NCBI GenBank assembly: GCA_016793095.1
Contig: JAEUJQ010000050.1
Span: 310,001-374,000 of the forward strand
Reading direction: 5' to 3'
Length of the DNA: 64,000 bases
Source of the DNA: Myxococcaceae bacterium
GTDB taxonomy: Bacteria > Myxococcota > Myxococcia > Myxococcales > Myxococcaceae
Shown: positions 24,981-33,080 of the stretch, in pieces
Layout of the letters: the number at the start of each line of letters is the position of its first letter
Numbering within the stretch: position 1 is the first letter of the stretch
The notes under the pieces: model-generated
Seen by the model: only the letters and a program-made list of their open reading frames with translations
The model's database searches: none
What the model was told of the DNA's origin: nothing
Made by a program: the position numbers and the translations under genes

Positions 24981-26297
24981 ATGCGACTCCGCCTGGCGCT
25001 CGTCCTCCTGTTCGTCGGGTGTCGACCGGGGCCCAGGCCCCTCACCGCCGCCGAGGTGTACGCGCGCCTCTCTCCGTCCATCGCGCACCTGTCGACCGGC
25101 CTCTCCGGCGGCAGCGGCGTGCTGCTCGAGAAGGGCCTCGTTCTCACCAACGCCCACGTGGTGTGGCCGCATGACAAGGTGCGGGTGACCTTCCCGCCTC
25201 ACCTCGAGTTCCTCGATGTGCCGGTGCGCGCCATCGACGTCGACTCGGACCTCGCGCTCGTCGGGCCGCTGCCGCAGCCGCTCAACCGCACGCCGCTCGC
25301 GCTCGTCTCCCCCGACAGCCTGTCCATCGGCAGCGAGGTGTTCCTCATCGGCTACCCCGGTGAGGTCGAGAAGTTCCCCCAGCCCGCCATCACCCGGGGC
25401 GTGCTGTCGCGCGTGCGCGAGGCGCGCTTCCAGAACCTCACCTTCCTGCAGAGCGACGCCACCATCGTCGGCGGGCAGTCCGGCGGCGCGCTCGTCTCGT
25501 CCACTGGCGACGTCATCGGCATCTCGGGCCTCATCGGCATCGAGCGCTTCGCCCTCGCGTTGTCAGCCACTGACGTGCTCGCGCGCCTTCCCGCCATCAA
25601 GACGCCGCCCGGACCCTTCACCCGCAGCACGGGCCCGGCAGATGGGGGCACGCGGCACTCCGTCACCTTCGACGCCGCCCACGCCCGGGTCGCCTGGTAC
25701 TTCGCCGCGCAAGACGGAGAGCAGGTGCGCCTCGAGAGCCGGAACGCCGTGCTCGACGTGTTCGACTCCGACCTCGCGCCCGTCGAGCCCATCGACCTCG
25801 ACACCTGGCGGTTCGACGTCAGCGGACCTCATGTGGTGGTGGCGACGGTCGACGGGCCCTCGACCGCCGAGGTGGAGAGCGACCGCGAGCTCATTCCCTT
25901 TCGCGACCCGGACGATGGGCGCGTCGTCACCATCGGCGAGGACCTGCACGGCGTCATCGACTTCCCCACCGACGAGGACCGCTACGTGCTGCCGCTCGAG
26001 CATGGGCAGCGCGTCTACCTCCGGGTGGACGGCGTCTTCGACGCGCTCTGCTCGGTGCTGGACGAAGAGGGCGACGAGGAGCTGCTCGCGGCGCGCGTCG
26101 CGGAGGGCGGCCTCGGCATGTCCGCAGACCTCACCTTCGAGGCGCCGTCCACCGGCCGCTTCATCGTCGTCGTGGCCGAGTCGTCGCCCGAAGGCCCGGC
26201 GGGCTACCTGCTGCGCGTCTCGTTCGCGGACAAGGCCACCAGGCCGACCCGCAGGCCGGTCGTCATCGACGGTGGAACCCAGCGCGGAAAGCGTTGA
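24981..26297 (+). CDS. Trypsin-like serine protease lipoprotein
   Basis: 438 residues from the ATG at 24981, with a lipoprotein signal (MRLRLALVLLFVGC, Cys14). Residues 30-205 form a trypsin-like protease: GGSGVLLEKGLVLTNAHVV (His59), DVDSDLALVG (Asp90) and TIVGGQSGGALVSS (Ser167), so the triad is complete and the domain resembles DegP/HtrA. There is no PDZ domain. Instead about 220 residues of a beta-sandwich-like region follow, including DEDRYVLPLEHGQRVYLRVDG and FIVVVAESSPEGPAGYLLRV, which resembles pre-peptidase C-terminal domains. It probably acts in the periplasm or at the surface; the substrate is unknown. Confidence 0.82.
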   Translation: MRLRLALVLLFVGCRPGPRPLTAAEVYARLSPSIAHLSTGLSGGSGVLLEKGLVLTNAHVVWPHDKVRVTFPPHLEFLDVPVRAIDVDSDLALVGPLPQPLNRTPLALVSPDSLSIGSEVFLIGYPGEVEKFPQPAITRGVLSRVREARFQNLTFLQSDATIVGGQSGGALVSSTGDVIGISGLIGIERFALALSATDVLARLPAIKTPPGPFTRSTGPADGGTRHSVTFDAAHARVAWYFAAQDGEQVRLESRNAVLDVFDSDLAPVEPIDLDTWRFDVSGPHVVVATVDGPSTAEVESDRELIPFRDPDDGRVVTIGEDLHGVIDFPTDEDRYVLPLEHGQRVYLRVDGVFDALCSVLDEEGDEELLAARVAEGGLGMSADLTFEAPSTGRFIVVVAESSPEGPAGYLLRVSFADKATRPTRRPVVIDGGTQRGKR

Positions 26298-26394
26298 CGT
26301 TGGGGAGTGATGCACTTGGCGCGACAGATCGTGCGGCGGAGGTGAGCCCATGTGAACAGGCAGTGAAGGATGTATAGTGACCACCGGAGGGGAC

Positions 26395-27408
26395 ATGGAC
26401 CCGAGCCTTCAGGCGCTGCTGCCTCGGATTAGAGAGGCCGTCGGCGCTGACACTCCGACGCGAGAGCCAACTGAGGCCGAGGCGCGCGCCGAGGCAATCG
26501 ACAAGTCGAAGCTTTTCGGGGCGGTTCGCGATGCGCTCAAAGCGGACGACCGGCTGTTCGCGAGCGAGGACGCGCTCATTGCCAGCCAAGTATCGAGCGC
26601 CATCCCCCGAATCGTTGCGGCTGTTACTTCGGCCATTGAGTCGGCTCGACAGCGAATGGAGGCGGAGGCTCCATGGGCCCTCTTCGCGCTGGAATCCGAA
26701 CTGGACCTCTTGTCACCCCTGAAGAAGGAACGTCAGGAAACCGCTCACACACTCTACCTTGCGTACTTTCTCGACTCTCGGAAGCCACATGGTCTTGGAA
26801 CACGCGTTCTTCGCGAACTGTGCTCACTCATCGGACAGACCATTCCGGGCGAGGACACGTTTGAGGCACTCGGAAGGCCAGGGGAAGACAACGAGCGGAG
26901 GCTTCGTGGGATTCGTGTATCTGCCGAGGAAGTCGTAGGGGTAGGTCACGCAGAATCTGGTGGCCCCGATTCGCGGCGCTGCGACGTGTGGATGGAGCTC
27001 TTCGAGGAAGCTCGCTCTCTGATCGTCGTCATTGAGAACAAGGTCGATGCGGGCGAACACGGCGATCAACTCAGCGCCTACGAGAGCGCCGTTTGGGAAC
27101 GTGCGCGGCTCAGGCGACATCTCAACTTCGAGGCGAGACTCATCTTCCTCACTCCCGATGGTCGACCCCCTGGCGACGTTGCGGACAAGAGACTCTGGAC
27201 TCCGCTCAGCTATCGTCAACTCGCGGTCGCCCTCGCTCGTGCATCACGCGATGCTCCTGAGCCGGGTCGCAGCATGCTGACCCTCTATATTGCGACAATT
27301 CTGAGACATGTTCTCAAGATCCCAAGCGGTGGCTTGGGATTGGAGCGGATCGGGCAACTCAAGTACATGAGCGACGTCTTGAACTCACTTCCCGGAGCAC
27401 CTTCGTGA
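26395..27408 (+). CDS. PD-(D/E)XK superfamily nuclease (PDDEXK_4-like)
   Basis: 337 residues from the ATG at 26395, chosen over a GTG at 26377 because GGAGG precedes it. A helical N-terminus (1-105) leads to KERQETAHTLYLAYFLDSRKPHGLGTRVL, matching the start of PDDEXK_4 domains, with Glu115 in the expected helix. Catalytic residues are Asp197 (RRCDVWMEL) and Glu214-Asn-Lys216 (VVIENKVDAG), then Gln225 (DQLSAYE). Relatives include restriction-like and phage-defence nucleases. The stop overlaps the next start (GTGA), so the two genes are translationally coupled. Base composition is visibly AT-richer than in the neighbours, suggesting horizontal gain. Confidence 0.8.
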   Translation: MDPSLQALLPRIREAVGADTPTREPTEAEARAEAIDKSKLFGAVRDALKADDRLFASEDALIASQVSSAIPRIVAAVTSAIESARQRMEAEAPWALFALESELDLLSPLKKERQETAHTLYLAYFLDSRKPHGLGTRVLRELCSLIGQTIPGEDTFEALGRPGEDNERRLRGIRVSAEEVVGVGHAESGGPDSRRCDVWMELFEEARSLIVVIENKVDAGEHGDQLSAYESAVWERARLRRHLNFEARLIFLTPDGRPPGDVADKRLWTPLSYRQLAVALARASRDAPEPGRSMLTLYIATILRHVLKIPSGGLGLERIGQLKYMSDVLNSLPGAPS

Positions 27409-28025
27409 ACGACCAGAAATTGGGCAATTGCCTTCCGCTCTACCTGAAGAATCGGCTTGTACTCTCTGCGCTTGAGGATGGTGACGACATTCCCGGGGTT
27501 GAGAGCGAGGATCAGAAACTTCTCGCGAGCTTTCGTGAGCGTTCCTCTGATCAGGCCGTTACCCTGCTTGAAGAACTGTATGCGGCGCTTCTCGCGGCCA
27601 CCGGGCCAGTTCCATATCGGCTCGACCGACGGAGCCAGCGACGGACCGTCCGCGACTATTGGTACATGGAAGGGCGTATTTATCGGCCAAGGGAACGGAC
27701 AGCGCGAGCGTTTTGGAATCTCTTTCTGGGTTGCCTCAAGGACCTTGGTCCAGCGGTGGTTTTCATCCTCGGTCCCCAGGATTTCGCTTCTCCGGTAGCA
27801 ATGGATGATCTCGCTGCGGCAGCTTCATCAACTCTCGGCGTCGAGTCCGCAAATCCGCGACACTGTTTCACTCACAAGACCGCATATGAAGCTGGAGTGG
27901 TCGCGGCTCAATTTTCACTCAACCCAGCCGTCACGCATTCTGAGGTAATACGAGGTCTTAAGTCAGGTATTGAATTATTCTTCAACAAGCACAAGGCACA
28001 GTTCGAGGCAGCCCTCGAAAGCTGA
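27405..28025 (+). CDS. Unknown partner of the PD-(D/E)XK nuclease
   Basis: 206 residues from a GTG at 27405 overlapping the nuclease stop by 4 nt. No known domain is recognised. Visible features are an acidic stretch (EDGDDIPGVESEDQKLLASFRE), RRTVRDYWYMEGRIYRPRERTARAFWNLFLGC and a C-terminal charged helix (HSEVIRGLKSGIELFFNKHKAQFEAAL). It has no signal peptide or membrane segment. It shares the lower GC and mixed codon use of the nuclease gene, so the pair arrived together. It could be an antitoxin, a substrate-recognition subunit or a second effector; nothing in the sequence decides. Confidence 0.7.
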   Translation: MNDQKLGNCLPLYLKNRLVLSALEDGDDIPGVESEDQKLLASFRERSSDQAVTLLEELYAALLAATGPVPYRLDRRSQRRTVRDYWYMEGRIYRPRERTARAFWNLFLGCLKDLGPAVVFILGPQDFASPVAMDDLAAAASSTLGVESANPRHCFTHKTAYEAGVVAAQFSLNPAVTHSEVIRGLKSGIELFFNKHKAQFEAALES

Positions 28026-28156
28026 AGGCAAGGTGGCGTGTGGAGGATCGCGCCGGGTCTCTGGTCTCAGACTGTCGGAGCGCTCGCTGAGTTTGTGGAC
28101 ACTGTGCTCAGGGCTGGGACAGCCGTGCGACTGCGCTCTACAGGGGTCGCAGAACA

Positions 28157-29260
28157 TCAACTAACCCACTCGGCTCCCTCTGTACTCGACGAGGACGGTG
28201 GCCGCGCAGCGGGCTGCCACAAGGTGCGCACGTCGATCTTCCGCTCGGGCCGCTCGAGGTCCACCAGCGTCACCGCGTCGGCGTACACGCGCGGCGTCGT
28301 GTAGAGCAGCCTCACGGCCTTCCAGTGCGGCGGGCAGACGAAGCGGTTGGGCACGTTCGCCTGGAGCCACGCCCTCACGCGCGGGGCGCGGTGCATCGGC
28401 ATCGTCGGGAACAGGTGGTGCTCGACGTGGTGGCTGAAGCGGAAGTGCAGGGGGTCGAGCCAGCGCGGCTTCAGCACGCTCATCGAGTTGTCGAGCGGGT
28501 TGTTCGACACCGCCATGGGCCGCAGGAAGTGGTTCGTCATGATGTACGACTGCACCAACGTGTTCGCGACGACGAGCGGCACGATGACGGTGAAGACGAA
28601 CGCAGGGCCCGAGGCGATGCCGAGCGCCACCCAGGCGACCGCACAGGCGAACGACTGGAGGATGGCGACGCGGCGGTCGAAGCCGTCGAACTCACGGCGG
28701 CGCTTCGTCTGCAGCCACAGCACCACCTGGGCGTGGAAGACGAAGGAGTACGTGAAGAAGAACCAGCTCGCGACGGTGCCCGAGCCCGGCGCCAGCCTGA
28801 GGAACTTCGCTGCGCCCGGGTTCTTCTGGTAGCGCTTGAGCGTTCCGAAGTTGTCCGGGTCCTGGTCGCCGTGGTTCGTCTGCCCGTGGTGCGCCACGTT
28901 GTGCCAGCGCGCCCAGAAGGCAGGCGGCACGAGGAACGGCCCGAAGCCGAGCCAGCCGACGAGCGTCCACAACCAGCGCGGCCCACCCAGCGCGCCGTGC
29001 AGCGCCTCGTGCGCGAGGAAGCCCTGGACGCCCAGCGTGTGCCCCATCACCGCGCCCAGCAGCAGGTTCGCCCACCAGGGCAGGCCGGCGAACACGATGA
29101 GGGCGAGGCAGCTCCACAGCACCGCCTGCAAGACGAGGAACCAGGTGAACCGCGCTGGCGCAGGAAGGAAGGTGTCCCGCGGGAGCGCGTCGCGCATCGC
29201 CGCGCGCAGGGTCGCCTCGTCCGCCGTGCCGAACGTCACCACGCTGGGCTGAGCTGTCAT
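28157..29260 (-). CDS. Membrane fatty acid desaturase
   Basis: 367 residues from the ATG at 29260, with AGGTAAGGG upstream. Histidine boxes of the membrane di-iron desaturase family are present: HEALHGALG, HNVAHHGQTNH and HHVEHHLF, with about four membrane segments (WFLVLQAVLWSCLALIVFAG, ANLLLGAVMGHTLGVQGFLA, AFVFTVIVPLVVANTLVQS). The enzyme introduces a double bond into a membrane acyl chain using O2, affecting membrane fluidity, or may hydroxylate a related lipid. It needs an electron donor not encoded nearby. It appears to be a single-gene unit. Confidence 0.83.
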   Translation of the reverse strand: MTAQPSVVTFGTADEATLRAAMRDALPRDTFLPAPARFTWFLVLQAVLWSCLALIVFAGLPWWANLLLGAVMGHTLGVQGFLAHEALHGALGGPRWLWTLVGWLGFGPFLVPPAFWARWHNVAHHGQTNHGDQDPDNFGTLKRYQKNPGAAKFLRLAPGSGTVASWFFFTYSFVFHAQVVLWLQTKRRREFDGFDRRVAILQSFACAVAWVALGIASGPAFVFTVIVPLVVANTLVQSYIMTNHFLRPMAVSNNPLDNSMSVLKPRWLDPLHFRFSHHVEHHLFPTMPMHRAPRVRAWLQANVPNRFVCPPHWKAVRLLYTTPRVYADAVTLVDLERPERKIDVRTLWQPAARPPSSSSTEGAEWVS

Positions 29261-29482
29261 GGCGCCGCCCTTACCTGGCGCCGTGGCTCCTGGACTGACG
29301 TCGCGCACGGCGCTGATGGAGCGATGACAGGAGAGGCCCGTTCGATGACAGGGCGGTGACACGGGTCTCGGCTCCGGAGGTCCGCGCGACGGAACGGTGC
29401 GTCGGGTGCAACGGCCTGCGCACCACGGCTGCCGGTGACGCGGTGATGTCGCCCGGCCGTCTTGAGCCCTCGAGGCCGCGAC

Positions 29483-30016
29483 TCACTTCGCCGGCGGGTG
29501 CTTCTGCAGCTTCCGCTGGAGCGACCTGCGGTGCAGTCCCAGCCGCCGCGCCGCCTCCGAGATGTTGTTGTCCACGTCGGCCAGCACCCGCTGAATGTAC
29601 TCCCACTCGGCGCGGGCGAGGCTCGGCGTCTCGGCCGGCTCCGCGGGCATCGCTCCGCCCATCAAGGCCTGCACCACCGCGTCGGCGTCGGTGGGCTTCG
29701 AGAGGTACGCGACCGCGCCCAGCTTCGTCGCCTGCACCGCCGTCGGAATCGAGCCGTACCCCGTCAGCATCACCGCGCGCGTGCCCGGGTCCTTCGCGTG
29801 CAGCGCCTCGAGCAGCACGAGCCCCGACGCGCCGCCCATGCGCAGGTCCACCACCGCGTACTCGGGGGCCTCGGTCATCAGCGCGAGCGTCTCCTCCACC
29901 GACGCGAACGTCGTCACCGCGAAGCCGCGCTCCTGCAGGGCCCGGCCGAGCCGCGTGCGGAAGGCCTCGTCGTCGTCCACGAGGAAGAGGGTGGGCTGCT
30001 GCTCCTGTTGCGTCAT
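29483..30016 (-). CDS. regA: Response regulator of the RegA/PrrA type
   Basis: 177 residues from the ATG at 30016, overlapping the sensor's stop by 4 nt. Receiver features: acidic cluster FLVDDDEAFRTRL (Asp13-15), phospho-acceptor Asp56 (AVVDLRMGG), VMLTGYGS and LSKP (Lys). A short Pro-Ala linker leads to a Fis-type helix-turn-helix, NNISEAARRLGLHRRSLQRKLQKHPPAK, the layout of the RegA/PrrA/ActR family with the conserved 'RRSLQRKL'. Such regulators control respiration and nitrogen-oxide genes according to redox state, which fits the adjacent denitrification genes. Targets are not proven. Confidence 0.85.
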   Translation of the reverse strand: MTQQEQQPTLFLVDDDEAFRTRLGRALQERGFAVTTFASVEETLALMTEAPEYAVVDLRMGGASGLVLLEALHAKDPGTRAVMLTGYGSIPTAVQATKLGAVAYLSKPTDADAVVQALMGGAMPAEPAETPSLARAEWEYIQRVLADVDNNISEAARRLGLHRRSLQRKLQKHPPAK

Positions 30017-31263
30017 GACGACTCCTGCGCCTGGGGAATGGTGAAGCTGGCCACCGTTCCAGCGCCGGGCTTCGACTCGAAGGTGAGCGAGCCGCCGAGC
30101 TGGTGCGCCAGCGTGCGCGCGAGGAAGACGCCGAGCCCCAGGCCCTTCCCGACGGGCTTGGTGGTGAAGAACGGCTCTCCCAGTCGCTTCACCGCCTGCG
30201 CGTCGATGCCGGGGCCGTGGTCTCTCACCGAGAGCGTGACGGTGGCGCCCTGTGCGACGGCGCTCAGCTCGACGGGGCCGGTGGACGCCTCGAGCGCGTT
30301 CTTCACCAGGTTCCGGAGCGCCTGCGCGAGCGCGACGCGGGGGCCGGTGACGTCCAGGGCGAGGTGCGCCGGAAGCACCACGCGCGCCCTCGCCGTGAGC
30401 CCCGAGACGGCCTCCTCGAGCCAGGCGTCGAGGGGGAAGGTGGTGAGGGCCTCGCCAGCGAGCTCGCCCGAGCGCGTGGACATGCTCTGCAGAATGGCCC
30501 GGCAGCGCTCGACCTGCTCGCGCACCAGGCGCGCGTCGTCCTTGAGGGCGTCGGGCACGGGGAGCTTCTCGAGCGCGCGCGACATCTCGCTCGAGGCGAC
30601 CGCGATGGTGCCCAGCGGCGTGGCGAGCTCGTGCGCCGCGCCGGCCGCGAGAGTGGTGAGGGCCGCGAGCTTCTCGTGCTGGGCCGACAGCCGACGCGCC
30701 TCGGCCAGCTGCGCCTCCTGGGCCCGGAGAGAGTCGAGCACCCGCTGCACGAAGTAGACGATGAAGCCCGCCGCCACCACGAAGGCGAGCCACATGCCGG
30801 TGAGGTGCAGGCGCATCAGCTCCTGGTGGTTGGGCAGTCGCCACGCGGCCGGCGCCACCTTGTCCACGAGGAAGAGCGACGCGAAGGCGAGCAGCGTCGC
30901 GCCGAGCTGCAGCCACTGCCTCAGGCGAGACAGCACCAGCGCGCCCAGCACGATGTTGACGAGGTAGAGCGCCGTGAAGGGGTTGAACGGCCCGCCGCTC
31001 AACGCGAACACCCCCGTGTGGAGCGCGGTGTCGAGCAGCATGAGCGCGAGCAGCCGGTTCTCCGAGACGCCCCGGCGCTGCCACCACCACGCGAGCCCGT
31101 CGGACGCGAAGCCCACGCCGACGAGCATCAGCACCCACGTCACCTGCAGGTGAATGCCCAGGCCCCGGGACGCCCAGAGCAGCAGCGCGAGCTGGCAGAC
31201 CCAGACCGCCCGCCGCACCCAGCGGAACCAGGGCAGCGAGATGTCGAGCGCGCCGGAGTGCAT
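30013..31263 (-). CDS. regB: Redox-sensing histidine kinase of the RegB/PrrB type
   Basis: 416 residues from the ATG at 31263 (AGAGGACG upstream). Five to six membrane helices in residues 20-175 include GGPFNPF at 90-96, the quinone-binding signature of RegB. The H-box is LAAGAAHELATPLGTI with His211, followed by N (NLVKNAL), G1 (DHGPGID), F (EPFFTT) and G2 (GKGLGLGV) boxes, so a kinase core is complete. The redox-active Cys known from the RegB H-box linker is not visible here. It is transcribed with regA and away from the hemerythrin gene. It should sense quinone redox state and phosphorylate RegA. Confidence 0.85.
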   Translation of the reverse strand: MHSGALDISLPWFRWVRRAVWVCQLALLLWASRGLGIHLQVTWVLMLVGVGFASDGLAWWWQRRGVSENRLLALMLLDTALHTGVFALSGGPFNPFTALYLVNIVLGALVLSRLRQWLQLGATLLAFASLFLVDKVAPAAWRLPNHQELMRLHLTGMWLAFVVAAGFIVYFVQRVLDSLRAQEAQLAEARRLSAQHEKLAALTTLAAGAAHELATPLGTIAVASSEMSRALEKLPVPDALKDDARLVREQVERCRAILQSMSTRSGELAGEALTTFPLDAWLEEAVSGLTARARVVLPAHLALDVTGPRVALAQALRNLVKNALEASTGPVELSAVAQGATVTLSVRDHGPGIDAQAVKRLGEPFFTTKPVGKGLGLGVFLARTLAHQLGGSLTFESKPGAGTVASFTIPQAQESS

Positions 31264-31305
31264 CGAGCGTCCTCTTACCACCACACGACGGAGCGGCTCC
31301 GACGG

Positions 31306-31322
31306 TGGGCACGCGCCCTGCA
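31306..31322 (+). promoter_or_regulatory. Sigma-54-type promoter of the hemerythrin-like gene
   Basis: TGGGCACGCGCCCTGCA shows the -24 GG (31308-31309) and -12 GC (31320-31321) with the required 10-bp spacing, and agrees with the consensus YTGGCACGN4TTGCW at 11 of 13 defined positions. The -12 C is 14 nt before the ATG, so the leader would be about 2 nt and there is no Shine-Dalgarno. Confidence 0.65.
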
Positions 31323-31334
31323 CAAAGCGCGCTC

Positions 31335-31829
31335 ATGGGGCGGACCGTCGCCGGGTTCTTGAGAGAGCAGCACCGCGCGCTGGCCGTCTCGCTGCGTCGC
31401 GCGCTCACGCCCGACGGCGGCGTCGATGTCGACGCCTTCGACGAGTTCCGCCACGCGCTGCTCTGGCATGTCAGCGTCGAGGAGCGGGTGGTGATGCCGG
31501 CCATCGTCCGCGCGCTCGGCCGGGCCCCGGACGACCGCAGGAGTCTTCGAAAGGACCACGCGGGCATCGTCGCCCTCTGCGTGCCCCTGCCTGAGCGGGA
31601 GTGGGTCGAGAACCTCAGAGACCTGCTCGACGAGCACTACCGCGTCGAAGAGGAGCCCGGCGGCTTCCTGGCCCGCTGCGATGAGGTGCTCGTCAGCAGC
31701 CTGAATGACCGGGTGCTCGCCGACATCGACGCCCACCCGCCCATCAAGGTGGCGACCTTCCGGAAGGGCCCGTCGGTGCGCGCCCAGCTCGCTCACCTGC
31801 TCAAGGCGACCGGCCTCGACGGGCGCTGA
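31335..31829 (+). CDS. Hemerythrin-like protein
   Basis: 164 residues from the ATG at 31335. Hemerythrin-type ligands are visible in the expected helices: [10 protein letters not shown] (His), [20 protein letters not shown] (His...Glu), [11 protein letters not shown] (His) and [15 protein letters not shown] (His...Glu). This di-iron fold binds O2 or NO, and in bacteria is found in NO-responsive or iron-repair proteins. There is no signal peptide, so it is cytosolic. The gene is divergent from regB and directly upstream of the sigma-54 activator, and has its own sigma-54-type promoter. Confidence 0.8.
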   Translation: MGRTVAGFLREQHRALAVSLRRALTPDGGVDVDAFDEFRHALLWHVSVEERVVMPAIVRALGRAPDDRRSLRKDHAGIVALCVPLPEREWVENLRDLLDEHYRVEEEPGGFLARCDEVLVSSLNDRVLADIDAHPPIKVATFRKGPSVRAQLAHLLKATGLDGR

Positions 31830-31837
31830 TTCCTGTT

Positions 31838-31869
31838 CTGTTCCGTTCCGGAACGTGCCAGAACGGAAC
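31838..31869. promoter_or_regulatory. Candidate operator (repeated inverted half-sites) before the activator gene
   Basis: A run of half-sites GTTC-x-GTTC-x then GGAAC and GAACGGAAC forms a near-symmetric element directly before the ATG at 31871. It contains the perfect palindrome CGTTCCGGAACG (31844-31855) and the arms GTTCCGTTC (31840-31848) / GAACGGAAC (31861-31869). Its core CTGTTCCGTTCCGGAACGT matches elements at 46698-46716 and 61213-61231. Autoregulation is likely but inferred. Confidence 0.6.
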
Positions 31870-31870
31870 C

Positions 31871-32902
31871 ATGTCGTGCGAGACGCCGTTCGAGTCGGGT
31901 GGGCAGCTGTGTCGGGTGTGTCGTGGGAACAAGCCCATCGGCGGGGCCCGCTTCTGCTCGCGGCTGGTGGTGAAGAGCGCTCCGATGCAGGCGTTGCTCC
32001 CGCGGATGGCGACGGTGGCGAACACCGACGCCTCGGTGGTGCTGCGCGGCGAGAGCGGCTCGGGGAAAGAAGTCATCGCCCGCGCCATTCACGCCAACAG
32101 CGCCCGGCGCGCGAAGCCGTTCGTGGCGGTGAACTGCGCGGCGCTCCCCTCGGAGCTGCTCGAGTCAGAGCTGTTCGGTCACGCGCGCGGGGCCTTCACC
32201 GGCGCGAACTCGGCGCGCAAGGGCCTGTTCGAGACGGCCGACGGCGGCACGCTGTTCCTCGATGAGATTGCCGAGATGCCGCTGGCGCTGCAGGCGAAGC
32301 TCTTGCGCGCCCTGCAGGACGGGGAGATTCGGCGCGTCGGTGAGAGCCAGCCGTTTCAGGTGGACGTGCGCCTCTTGTGCGCGACCCACCAGCACCTGCA
32401 GACGTCGGTGCAGGAGGGCCGGTTCCGCGAGGACCTCTACTTCCGGCTCAAGGTGTTCACGCTCGTCGTGCCGCCGCTCCGGGAGCGCCGTGAGGACATT
32501 CCCCTGCTGGCCGACATCTTCCTCGAGCTCGAGAACCACGCGACCCGACGCATCACGCCCCTGGCGATGAAGGCGCTGCTCGCCTACCAGTGGCCGGGGA
32601 ACGTGCGTGAGCTCGCGAACGCGATGAAGCACGGCGCCGTGCTGTCGGGCCAGTCGGACGTGGACCTCGAGCACCTGCCCGAGGAGCTCGCGGAGCGGAT
32701 GCCGTCGGTCGCGCCGATTCGTGCCCCTGCCCTGTCGTCGAGCCCCGCCTTGCTCGAGTCGCTCGCGCAGGTGGAGCGCCGCCACATCACCGACGTGCTC
32801 CGGGCGTGCGGGGGCAAGTCGAGCGACGCCGCCCGGGTGCTCGGCATCGGCCGCACCACGCTGTGGCGGAAGATGAAGGAATACGGCCTCGCGGAGGGAT
32901 GA
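31871..32902 (+). CDS. Sigma-54-dependent activator with an N-terminal four-Cys module
   Basis: 343 residues from the ATG at 31871. The AAA+ domain is complete: Walker A GESGSGKE (60-67), GAFTGA (107-112, the sigma-54 contact loop), Walker [13 protein letters not shown] (125-136), arginine-rich FREDLYFRL and [10 protein letters not shown] Fis-type helix-turn-helix ends it ([23 protein letters not shown]). There is no GAF, PAS or receiver domain; the 38-residue N-terminus carries Cys3, Cys14, Cys17 and Cys29. These could bind a metal or Fe-S cluster and act as the sensor. Position before nosZ and the operator-like sites near nitrogen-oxide genes suggest an NO-linked role comparable to NorR, which is inference. 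Confidence 0.82.
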   Translation: MSCETPFESGGQLCRVCRGNKPIGGARFCSRLVVKSAPMQALLPRMATVANTDASVVLRGESGSGKEVIARAIHANSARRAKPFVAVNCAALPSELLESELFGHARGAFTGANSARKGLFETADGGTLFLDEIAEMPLALQAKLLRALQDGEIRRVGESQPFQVDVRLLCATHQHLQTSVQEGRFREDLYFRLKVFTLVVPPLRERREDIPLLADIFLELENHATRRITPLAMKALLAYQWPGNVRELANAMKHGAVLSGQSDVDLEHLPEELAERMPSVAPIRAPALSSSPALLESLAQVERRHITDVLRACGGKSSDAARVLGIGRTTLWRKMKEYGLAEG

Positions 32903-33080
32903 GTCGTTCTCCCGAAAAGCCCGCGTTTCCTTGCGCCTCGTCAATTCAGGCGCGCAGACCTTGCGTTCCAATCTGAGACGGTGGGTCGCGTGCCTCTGAT
33001 CCGCCGCGGGTACGCCACATGCACACGGGCTGCGACGAAACGCCGCACGCTTGCGGCCTTCATGACCAAGGGAGGTCACC

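Noticed and set aside
32903-33080. Sigma-54 or FNR-type promoter before nosZ
   Set aside because: A GG-N10-GC pair near 32980 is otherwise unlike the consensus, and no TTGAT-N4-ATCAA box was found. nosZ has a normal Shine-Dalgarno leader.
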